A DNA stretch of 64,000 bases, taken from contig NC_084711.1 in the NCBI RefSeq assembly GCF_033807575.1, positions 11,532,001 through 11,596,000 on the forward strand, written 5' to 3'. Shown in pieces: positions 1 to 10,100 of this stretch (the stretch's first letter is position 1; every line of letters begins with the position of its first letter). The position numbers and the translations under genes are program-made. Under the pieces are notes generated by a model. That model had not been told where the DNA came from, made no database searches, and was given only the letters and a program-made list of their open reading frames with translations. The stretch comes from Cydia pomonella. Taxonomy: Eukaryota; Arthropoda; Insecta; Lepidoptera; Tortricidae.

Positions 1-797
1 CCCCACATGCTAAACGGTAAGAGATAGGTCGGGGGAGCTCGACCAAATGTCATAGAGGGCTCCGAGTGGAATCTGAATAAGAAAAAAAAAATTCAAAATG
101 GCCGACTTTTTTTTTTTTCTAAAACTTCAAAAAGGTCCGAGCGCTCTGAAATTTTGGTCGCGGTATCTCGGAGCCCCAACGACTCCTATGGAAAAAAAAA
201 ATTTTGGAAAAAATCCAAGATGGCGGAATAATGGTCAGTTTACTTTTGTATGGCAACTCTCAAACGGTGCGTGATAGGTGGGGGGTGCTCGACCAAATGT
301 CATAGAGGGCCCCGAGACAAATAAAACTGCATCAAAAAAAAATTCAAAATGGCCGACTTTTTTTTTTCTTTTTTTAATGTTGGTCCGAGCGCGCTGAGAT
401 TTTGCATGCGGCGAGCCTGGGGGGCCAAGATTACCATATGAAAAAAGTTTTTTGGAAAAATCCAAAATGGCGGCGGACAGGGGCAAAGTAAAATTTCCAA
501 GTAGGTTAAGCGAGCCCGAAGGGCGAGCTTCAGGCTGGGAGGCCGAAGGCCGACCCCGGCGGAGGGCCGAAGGCCCGGAGCCTTCACCCCGACCCCCAAG
601 CGTGCAACCCCCAGTAACTAAAAGCGAGGCCGAAGGCCGAGCTGCGTGCGTACGGTGCTCCCAAGCGTTCTCCCAAGTCGACGGTCTTGATACGCGGCGC
701 GGGGGGGCCGACGGCCCGACGGCGACGCGTCGAGGCCAGCGAAGGCCGAAGGCCGAGCTCCGCGTAGGGCCGAAGGCCCGAAGCGTCACCTGAGAGG

Positions 798-940
798 GGG
801 AAGTTGGAGCTTAAACACGACCCAATAGGAAAAGTGTCTTAGACAAGCGAAACGGCGGGCCGAAGGCCAAAGGCCGTAGGCCCGACGTGAGCTTGTCAAG
901 ACACTTTTACTATTGGGTCGTGTTTAAGTTCCAACTTCCC
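798..940. repeat. 143-bp hairpin repeat, copy 1
   Basis: Near-perfect inverted repeat: GGGAAGTTGGAGCTTAAACA on the left, its complement ending CCAACTTCCC on the right, arms of about 50 bases containing ACACGACCCAATAG, and a GC-rich centre with GGCGGGCCGAAGG. Other copies lie at 1284-1426, 3060-3202 and 4626-4768, all 143 bp. Confidence 0.85.
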
Positions 941-1283
941 GCACTAATCCCGAAGCGAAACCAACCCTCCCCGAGTGTCTTAATAAGCGAAGCGGCGGGC
1001 CAAAGGCCCGACGCTGAGCTTCGAAACCCAGCGAAGGCCGAAGGCCGAGCTCCGCGTAGGGCCGAAGGCCCGGAGCGTCCCACTGGTTCGGCCAAGCACG
1101 CGAGGCCGAAGGCCGAGCTGCGAGAGTGCGGCCCAAAGCGGAAGTACAACCGCATTACATTTCACCTTTGGAAAACAAATATTCTTTATACTAAAAATAA
1201 CGGGAAAAATGCATTTATAGAGCGAACCGGTTACAAGTTAACTGTTTTAATAAGCGAAGCGTCCCCTTCGAAGTTCGCCAGCG

Positions 1284-1426
1284 GGGAAGTTGGAGCTTAA
1301 ACACGACCCAATAGTAAAAGTGTCTTAGACAAGCGAAACGGCGGGCCGGAGGCCGAAGGCCGTAGGCCCGACGTGAGCTTGTCAAGACACTTTTACTATT
1401 GGGTCGTGTTTACGCTCCAACTTCCC
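1284..1426. repeat. 143-bp hairpin repeat, copy 2
   Basis: Same structure as the copy at 798-940, with one arm mismatch (TTTACGCTCC in place of TTTAAGCTCC). Confidence 0.85.
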
Positions 1427-3059
1427 TTCAACCCCCAAAGTAACTATATTGCGAAGGCCGAAGGCCGAGCTCCGCGTAGGGCCGAAGGCCCGGAGCGTCC
1501 CATTGGATCGCCCAAGCACGCGAGGCCGAAGGCCGAGCTGCGGGAGTGCGTGCTCGCACGCGGACCATTCCTTGCAAGCAAAAGTACAACTGCTTTACCT
1601 TTTCCCTTTGGAAAACACAAACTTTTACACCTAAACAACAGCAACAACAACAAACACTACAACAACAACACATAAACAACAATATTAATAACAACATACG
1701 CAAGGCCGAGTGCATGCTCGCACGCGCAACAAAAGTACAACTGCAACACTTCTTCCCTTTGGAAAACAAACTTTTTCACTCAAACAACGGCACCTACAAC
1801 AATAACTCATCAACAACAACATCAACAACAGCACCAACTACAAAAACAACAATACCAACTACAGCACCATGCACACCGCGGGGCCCACGGGCCCCGCGCA
1901 CCAAGCAAAATCTAGTTAATAATATATATAGCTGCAAAACCACTCATTTCTCATGTACCTGTTTTATTTGGAAACTGTGAGGTTTAGGTGGAAAAAAAAA
2001 ATTGATTCGTATAGAGCTCGGAATTTGTAGGTCCAGAAAAATATGGATTTTTCGATCTGATGGAAGACCAAAAACCTGCACAAGAGCCCGGCTAAACGGT
2101 AAGACTTAGTGGGGGGGTGCTCGACCAAATGTCATAGAGGACCCTGGGCAGTTTCTAGAGCCGCCATTTTTTTTTCAAAATGGCGGATTCAAAATGGCGG
2201 ACGATTTTCAAAACGGTCCTAGCGCGCTGAAATTTTGGTCACGGAATCTCGGGGCCCTCTTGATTGGTATGAAAAAAAAAATTTTGGAAAAAATCCAAGA
2301 TGGCGGAAAAAATGGCCACTTTAGTTTTGTATGGCAACTCTGAAACGGTGCGCGATAGGTGGGGGGTGCTCGACCAAATGTCATAGAGGGCCCCGTGAGA
2401 AAAAAAACTGCATCAAAAAATTTTCAAAATGGCCGACTTTTTTTTTTTTTTTTTTTCAAGTTGGTCCGAGCGCGCTGAGATTTGGCATGCGGCGAGCCTG
2501 GGGGTCCGAGATTACCATGTGAAAAAAAATTTTTGGAAAAATCCAAAATGGCGGCGGACAGGGGCAAATCAAATTTTCGAGTAGGTTAAGCGAGCCCGAA
2601 GGGCGAGCTTCAGGCCGGGAGGCCGAAGGCCGACCCCGCGACGGGCCGACAGGCCCGGAGCTTCACCCCGAGTGGCCAGGCGCACCCCACCCTCAGTAAT
2701 TTTGAGCGAGGCCGAAGGCCGAGCTGCGGGAGTGAGGAACAAAGCGAAAACCTATATAAAAACTGTCTTAAGCGAGCCCGAAGGGCGAGCTTCAGGCCGG
2801 GAGGCCGAAGGCCGACCCCGGCGGAGGGCCGAAGGCCCGGAGCCTTCACCCCGACCCCCAAGCGTGCAACCCCCAGTAACTAAAAGCGAGGCCGAAGGCC
2901 GAGCTGCGTGCGTACGGTGCTCCCAAGCGTTCCAAGAAGTCAACTGTCTTGATAAGCGGAGCGGGCGGGCCGACGGCCCGACGGCGACGCGTCGAGGCTA
3001 GCGAAGGCCGAAGGCCGAGCTCCGCGTAGGGCCGAAGGCCCGAAGCGTCACCTGAGAGG

Positions 3060-3202
3060 GGGAAGTTGGAGCTTAAACACGACCCAATAGGAAAAGTGTC
3101 TTAGACAAGCGAAACGGCGGGCCGAAGGCCGAAGGCCGTAGGCCCGACGTGAGCTTGTCAAGACACTTTTACTATTGGGTCGTGTTTAAGCTCCAACTTC
3201 CC
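3060..3202. repeat. 143-bp hairpin repeat, copy 3
   Basis: Same structure and length as the copy at 798-940; it lies at the equivalent place in the second superblock, before the tandem array. Confidence 0.85.
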
Positions 3203-3235
3203 GCACTACCCCCGAAGCGAAACCAACCCTCCCCG

Positions 3236-4500
3236 AGTGTCTTAATAAGCGAAGCGGCGGGCCGAAGGCCCGACGCTGAGCTTCGAAACCCAGCGAAGGC
3301 CGAAGGCCGAGCTCCGCGTAGGGCCGAAGGCCCGGAGCGTCCCATTGGATCGCCCAAGCACGCGAGGCCGAAGGCCGAGCTGCGAGAGTGCGGCCCAAAG
3401 CGGAAGTACAACCGCATTACTTTTCCCCTTTGGAAAACAAATATTCTTTATACTAAAAATAACGGGAAAAGTGCATTTATAGAGCGAACCAATTACAAGT
3501 TAACTGTCTTAATAAGCGAAGCGGCGGGCCGAAGGCCCGACGCTGAGCTTCGAAACCCAGCGAAGGCCGAAGGCCGAGCTCCGCGTAGGGCCGAAGGCCC
3601 GAAGCGTCCCATTGGATCGCCCAAGCACGCGAGGCCGAAGGCCGAGCTGCGAGAGTGCGGCCCAAATCGGAAATATAACCGCATTACTTTTCCCCTGTCT
3701 TAATAAGCGAAGCGGCGGGCCGAAGGCCCGACGCTGAGCTTCGAAACCCAGCGAAGGCCGAAGGCCGAGCTCCGCGTAGGGCCGAAGGCCCGGAGCGTCC
3801 CATTGGATCGCCCAAGCACGCGAGGCCGAAGGCCGAGCTGCGAGAGTGCGGCCCAAAGCGGAAGTACAACCGCATTACTTTTCCCCTTTGGAAAACAAAT
3901 ATTCTTTATACTAAAAATAACGGGAAAAGTGCATTTATAGAGCGAACCAATTACAAGTTAACTGTCTTAATAAACGAAGCGGCGGGCCGAAGGCCCGACG
4001 CTGAGCTTCGAAACCCAGCGAAGGCCGAAGGCCGAGCTCCGCGTAGGGCCGAAGGCCCGGAGCGTCCCATTGGATTTTCCAAGCACGCGAGGCCGAAGGC
4101 CGAGCTGCGAGAGTGCGGCCCAAAGCGGAAATATAACCGCATTACTTTTCCCCTTTGGAAAACAAATATTCTTTATACTAAAAATAACGGGAAAAGTGCA
4201 TTTATAGAGCGAACCGTTCACAAGTTAACAGTCTTAATAAGCGAAGCGGCGGGCCGAAGGCCCGACGCTGAGCTTCGAAACCCAGCGAAGGCCGAAGGCC
4301 GAGCTCCGCGTAGGGCCGAAGGCACGGAGCGTCCCATTGGAACGCCCAAGCACGCGAGGCCGAAGGCCGAGCTGCGAGAGTGCGGCCCAAAGCGTAAGTA
4401 CAACCGCATTAACTTTCCCCTTTGGAAAATAAATCTTCTTTATATTAATAACAACAAAAATAACGGGAAAAATTATAAAGCGAACCGGCAACAAGTCAAC
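3236..4500. repeat. 267-bp tandem array, five copies
   Basis: Successive GTCTTAATAAGCGAAGCGGC starts lie near 3238, 3505, 3697, 3963 and 4231, i.e. spacing about 267 except one shortened unit of about 191 that lacks the AT-rich half. Each unit joins a GGCCGAAGGCC-rich half to an AT-rich half with CCCCTTTGGAAAACAAATAT. A single further unit is at about 976-1240 in the first superblock. Confidence 0.82.
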
Positions 4501-4625
4501 TGTCTTAATAAGCGGAGCCGGCGGGCCGAAGGCCCGACGGCGAAGCGTCGAGGCTAGCGAAGGCCGAAGGCCGAGCTCCGCGTAGGGCCGAAGGCCCGAA
4601 GCGTCCTCTTCGAGGCTCGCCAGCG

Positions 4626-4768
4626 GGGAAGTTGGAGCTTAAACACGACCCAATAGTAAAAGTGTCTTAGACAAGCGAAACGGCGGGCCGGAGGCCGAAG
4701 GCCGTAGGCCCGACGTGAGCTTGTCAAGACACTTTTACTATTGGGTCGTGTTTAAGCTCCAACTTCCC
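4626..4768. repeat. 143-bp hairpin repeat, copy 4
   Basis: Same structure and length as the other copies; it follows the tandem array and precedes the CAA-rich end of the second superblock, as copy 2 does in the first. Confidence 0.85.
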
Positions 4769-5171
4769 TTCAACCCCCAAAGTAACTATATTGCGAAGGC
4801 CGAAGGCCGAGCTCCGCGTAGGGCCGAAGGCCCGGAGCGTCCCATTGGATCGCCCAGGCACGCGAGGCCGAAGGCCGAGCTGCGGGAGTGCGTGCTCGCA
4901 CGCGGACCATTCCTTGCAAGCAAAAGTACAACTGCTTTACCTTTTCCCTTTAGAAAACACAAACTTTTACACCTAAACAACGGCACCTACAACAGCAACT
5001 CATCAACAACAACACTAACAACAACATCAACAACATGACCAACAACAGCACCAACTACATCACGACTACCGCGGGGCCCTCGGGCCCCGCGCACCAAGCA
5101 AAACTCTAGTACATAAACTATACAAGCCCTTAGCTAGACTAAAACTGACATGTAATAATTGTTTTATGATG

Positions 5172-5490
5172 AGTATTGACATATTTAATAGATTGCCAGA
5201 TAGTTTTAAGAATCTCAATAGTAACAGATTTAAAAATACTGTTTAGATGTGGCTTATAAATAAGTGCTTTTACAGCCTTAATGATTACTTGGACCTACCA
5301 TTAACCATTTAATAATTGAATATTATTTATATTAGTTGACATTTTGTAATTTTTATTTTGTATTTAATATAATTCTAGAACTAGATGTAATAGCGTGTAC
5401 ACCTGGAAAGGTAGGGTTCGGTGTGACTCATTTTCTGCAATTGTAACTGCTACTTTGTAACCTGAATTTCCAAATACGCAATAAATAAAT
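5172..5490 (+). pseudogene. 3' end of a CR1/Jockey-like non-LTR retrotransposon, degenerate
   Basis: The + frame from 5172 reads SIDIFNRLPDSFKNLNSNRF, KNTV, a stop at 5244-5246, then MWLINKCFYSLNDYLDLP and a stop at 5310. This resembles the C-terminal tail of CR1/Jockey-type reverse transcriptases (family recognised from memory). It is followed by about 170 bp of UTR ending in a short simple repeat, AATAAATAAATTCATTCATTCATTCA-like, at 5480-5505. It is a 5'-truncated, broken copy. Confidence 0.55.
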
Positions 5491-5505
5491 TCATTCATTC
5501 ATTCA

Positions 5506-5673
5506 CAACCCACCACCAAAAGTACAAAACTCGACACGTGTTTCGCCTCTCTACGAGGCATCCTCAGGAGATGCTGGAGATGTTGACGGTCTGACACCCG
5601 ACAACTGAACACTTTTTCAGTTGTCGGGTGTCGCGAAACACGTGTCGAGTTTTGTACTTTTGGTGGTGGGTTG
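5506..5673. mobile_element. Hairpin MITE-like element
   Basis: Perfect 41-bp inverted repeats at 5506-5546 and 5633-5673 (CAACCCACCACCAAAAGTAC at the left end), enclosing a second perfect 17-bp hairpin (5593-5609 with 5616-5632, GACACCCGACAACTGAA). No coding capacity. The flanks are AT-rich simple sequence, so no clear target duplication can be defined. Confidence 0.7.
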
Positions 5674-6256
5674 TTATATTTATTTGCGTATTTATTTTTG
5701 CGGTGGGAGGGTGGGAACATTAATTGGATGTAAAAATACGCAAGTAAGTATAACTAGTATAACTATTTATTTCTTTTTATAAATGTTATATGTATATGGA
5801 TCAATGTTGTCTGCAATAAATGATTTAATAATAACGGGTTAGCACTGATTGACTAACACGTTATTTTCTCGCGGATTAGCAAAGTAATATTTCTTGCTTT
5901 AATTAAATGTACTGAACAAGAATTTAATATATGGTGTACACCGATGGATATCCTCACGGCAAGAGCATCACTATTAGGCTTAAACCTACATAAGTTAAGG
6001 AAAAATATTTACTTTTTTAAATTTTGTATAAAAATCTAACATAAAAATAAGGTCGGCAAGGTACTCAAGTAAAAACGCATTGTGTAGTTGATTCACTAGC
6101 GGTGTAAAAGGTACAAATAGCAGTCAATAGACCATAATTAACAGGTGATTGATAAATATAAAATATATATATATATATACAAACGTACAAGGGGGTTCCT
6201 AATAATGAAATGAAATTTTTTTTTTTAAATAAATCATCGAAAATAATTATACTAAC
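5674..6256. other. AT-rich intronic sequence
   Basis: No exon, RNA gene or repeat recognised. A short (TA)n run lies near 6160-6180. By inference this is part of the dumpy intron that follows exon 51. Confidence 0.5.
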
Positions 6257-7192
6257 CTTTTTCGGGGAAACATTGTAGGAAGGGGTTGCCAGTAAATTTC
6301 TCCTTACAACTGCATGAAACAGTGTGGCTCACAACATTACATTCAGCATTTACTCCACAGGAGCCTGGGCATGGATCTATACACTTGTTACGAACACACG
6401 CTTGATTCGAAGGACAGTCCGGATTAATAACACATTCTGGCCTGCAATTTGGTGGCTGTCCGATATAGTTATCAATGCATTTACAGTTAGGTTTTCCATC
6501 TCTGTCCATACATAAAGCATTTGGTCCACACGGTGAAGGGTGGCATACATCAATTTGGTCAGACGGTGGAATTATAATTTCGTAGCAGCCCTTAAATGGG
6601 TCCCCAGTTTGACCAGGATTACAACTGCATATTGGGCTGTGATTTATCACCTCACACCTAGCAGCATGGCCACAAGAATTAATACAAGGATTTATGCATT
6701 TTTGATTGACGCATGCCTTAGTAGAAGCGCACTCTGAGCTTATAATGCATTCCGGTCGGCATGATGGCGGGGATCCTTGGAATCCTTCAATACACGCGCA
6801 AACAGCTGTATTATCAACATTTCGACAAATGCTGTTTGGTCCACATGGGGAAGGATGACACGGATCTTTTTTATCTGTAATAATTTCAACTGGGCGACAG
6901 TGTGTAAATGGATTACCGGTGAAGTCAGCCATGCAAGAGCAAGACGGAATATGATTAATAACGTCACATTTCGCATTTTGACCACACACTCCTGGGCATG
7001 GATCTCGACATTTATTTCTGAAGCAGGCTTTATCTCTTGGACATTCTTGACTACCAGTACATTCTGGTCTGCATGATTCGTAAGGATTGCCACTGTATTC
7101 TGGTAAACACGTGCAAAATCCATTATTACATTGAGCATTTGGACCACAAGGCGAAGGGATACATGGGTCTAATGGTGTAGGGGTCGTAGGTT
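6257..7192 (-). CDS. dp: dumpy exon 51: three fused units (A, C, B); last exon in the window
   Basis: 936 nt, phase 1-1. [11 protein letters not shown] leads into unit A, whose first EGF is shortened ([14 protein letters not shown]), then unit C ([15 protein letters not shown]) and unit B ([19 protein letters not shown]), ending FPEKG at donor GTTAGTATAA. No further dumpy exon is visible between 6256 and 1, so the next exon lies left of the window. Confidence 0.9.
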
Positions 7193-10100
7193 CTGAAAGA
7201 AAATTTATTGTTTTTAGAGACCACTCGTAATTAAAATGAGTAGATCATAAATTTTACAGTCATAAAGCTGCAAACCTTCGAGAATTGGCAAACATCTTGA
7301 GAAAGGATCGCCTGTAAATCTATCATTGCAGACGCACACCGCTACATGATTTAGAACATGGCAGTTTGCATCTACTCCGCAGGATCCAGGACATGGGTCT
7401 TCACATTTTTGTCGCACGCAAGCTAGCTCGGCCGGACATTCAGAATTTATTGTACATTCTGGGCGGCAATTCGGTGGTGATCCAACATATCCGGGTAAGC
7501 ACGAACAGGCTGGTCCACTAGCCAACAATTGGCAGCGGGAATGAGGACCACAAGGTGAAGGGGTACAAGATGGTGGCCGTTCGGTGGTCGAAACGATTTC
7601 TATAATAAATGTAGGTATATTAATAAATTTAGTGTAAGAATAAACCAGTCGACTTTAATTTATTTAATAAATTGACTGTAAAATAAACCAAACCTGATCG
7701 AGGTTTGGTTTAATAATTTAGGAATGAAAAGTCATATGATAACTTAACCAAAGTAATTTACCAGTTCAATAATTAGTAAAGCTACCATTATTATATTTTT
7801 TAGAAATAATCATGATCAAAACAAACATCGACACTTACGATAACATTGTGTAAATGGATCCCCAGTCATTCCTGCTGGACACGTGCAAATAGGATTGTGA
7901 TTTTTAACTTGACAATGGGCTCTTAATCCGCAAGTATTAGGACAAGGGTCATCACATTTCTGGTTGATGCAAGCTTTAGAGGTATCACATTCACTATTCA
8001 CAACACACTCCGGTTTGCATGACGGGGGTGATCCCACGTAGCTTGGAAGACATGAACATACCGCTTGCATATTGACTTGTCTACATTGGCTGTTAGGTCC
8101 ACAAGGTGAGGGCTCGCATGGGTTTTGAGTTGGAGGGGCTAAAATAAATGAAACAGTATTTGTAAAAATATGACAGCCTTCTGAAAATCTATGGATAAGG
8201 GGATAAATATTATTCAGATAATATTAGTTATTAGTAGGATAGGAACGAATGGCAAACTTTAGTGTCGGAGGCCAAGAACCACTTCGGGTCGCAGAGTCAA
8301 TGAAGTAGTAATAGTAATATTAGTGAAAAAAAGTATACTTTTAACTAGTTTACCAAATCTGCTAAGTTTATTATTAAGTTTACTTACGAGTATATGTCAA
8401 CTCTTTGCACTGGTAAAACGGATCACCAGAGAAGCCTTTTGGACAAGTACAGATTGGAACGTGGTTTTCGACTAAGCACTGAGCCATTTGGCCGCAAGTT
8501 CCAGGACAAGGGTCTATGCACTTAAACCGTGTACACGCCAGCTGTGGCGCACAGTCATCATTGATCTCACATTCCCTGCGGCAGCCGTTCGGGCTATATG
8601 GATCTCCGTCGTACCCTGACGAGCAAACGCAAGCACCAGCCCCGTTGTGTTCCCGACATTCCGCATTTGGTCCGCAAGGTGATGGCGTGCATGGACTCGA
8701 TGTTGGAGTCATCTCAGTAGCTAAAATTGAATTAAATTTAGATATAACCATTCGCAGTTAAATATGAATATAACTACATCTTATAACACAAAGTTCCACG
8801 CCGCGTTTTTCTGTATTTTTGTATATGTTCGCGATAAACTCAAAAACTATTGAACGGAGAACGTGATTCTTGAGGAAGGTTTAGGTGTTCTAAAATTTCT
8901 TAAGGTTTTACACTATCACACTTACATGATATCACAACTTGTATGCAATTTCTTGACGCATCTCCTGTAAAACCTTGTTGACAACTACATATAGGTCTAT
9001 GATTAACAGTCAAACAGAGGGCATTCTGACCGCATGCACCTTGGCAAGGGTCTTTACAGCGTTCATTAACACAGGCTGTATTGCTAGGACATTCAGCGTC
9101 AATAGTACATTCCGGACGACAATTAGGCACTCTTCCTATGTAATTTGGCATACATGAGCATGCAGCTTGATCTCCAATTATGCGGCACTCGGAGTTTGGT
9201 CCACACGGAGTTGGTTCACATGGATTTGAAGGTGGTTTCTCTGAAATATTGTTATAAGTAGTTAAATATCATTTCCAACCTAAAATATAATATGTACCTC
9301 CCATTGTATCAAGTATTATATCATAGATTCATAGTATACTTACTTTCTTCCAACTCGCATTTGGCAAACGGATCGCCAGTATATCCAGGTGTACAACTGC
9401 ATATAGGATTATGTGTAACCACTTGGCAACGTGCATTATATCCACAAGCATTCGGACATGGATCAATACATTTTTTGTTGACACATGCCTTATCTTGTGA
9501 GCATTCGGAGCTCACAATACATTCAGGGCGGCAGGTAGGAGGTGTGCCGATGTACCCCTTCTCACATGTGCATACGCTATGACCGTTTACTTCTCGGCAT
9601 AAACTGTTAGGACCGCAAGGAGATGGCTGGCATGGTTTTACGTGATCATCTCGTCCAGGAGCAAGTTCTGTAAATGTTCATTTATAAACATTGCATACAA
9701 CAATTAAACAACATTAAACATTACCTAATAAGTATAATATACAGGGTGATTTTTAAGTCGTGAACTACACCACGTAACCACATTTCCCGACGACGCTCTC
9801 TTAAACTAACGCGGAGAGCTAATAGATATGACAATTAAATAGCTTCATAATTAATTACCAACTAAAAAAAAATACCACTACTTATCAACATTTATGGTCA
9901 CCCTGCTAGTCACGTTAATTGCAACGTAAACAACGTACTCGTAATGTTATGGTTATGAACAATGTCAATTTTCATTGTCAATATTACTTTTTTTAACGTT
10001 TCCAGCCAGTCGGTCGGCAACAAGGCGGTTGAATTTAATTATTATATTCATATGAGTCTGTAACAGTTCTCCATTCTTCATAATTATAACAAAATACGTT

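Larger units (their letters stand above)
1..5105. repeat. GC-rich palindromic repeat complex, two related superblocks
   Basis: Two similar blocks (about 90-1912 and 2170-5105) in the same orientation. Each starts with AT-rich modules containing CGACCAAATGTCATAGAGGG and CCAAGATGGCGG, passes into dense GGCCGAAGGCC-type palindromes, and ends in a CAA-rich tract followed by the palindrome GCGGGGCCC-N2-GGGCCCCGC (around 1877 and 5071) and GCACCAAGCAAAA. The blocks align with an offset of about 2,080 bases at their left ends. The open frames here are low-complexity translations of the repeat on both strands, not genes. I cannot assign the family; no transposase or reverse transcriptase is visible. 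Confidence 0.7.

Noticed and set aside
3236..4500. Regular repeats suggesting a CRISPR array.
   Set aside because: Units of 267 bp are tandem, without short repeats separated by unique spacers, and the genome is eukaryotic.
235..5038. Numerous open frames on both strands of the GC-rich island (up to 184 codons).
   Set aside because: They are translations of GGCCGAAGGCC repeats, similar on both strands and in several frames, with no start context, domain or splice logic.
1..5105. Possibility that the GC-rich island is bacterial or viral contamination.
   Set aside because: It grades into ordinary AT-rich moth-like sequence, carries no coding signal of either kind, and shares its mixed AT/GC modular structure across both blocks; the question can be settled by spanning reads.
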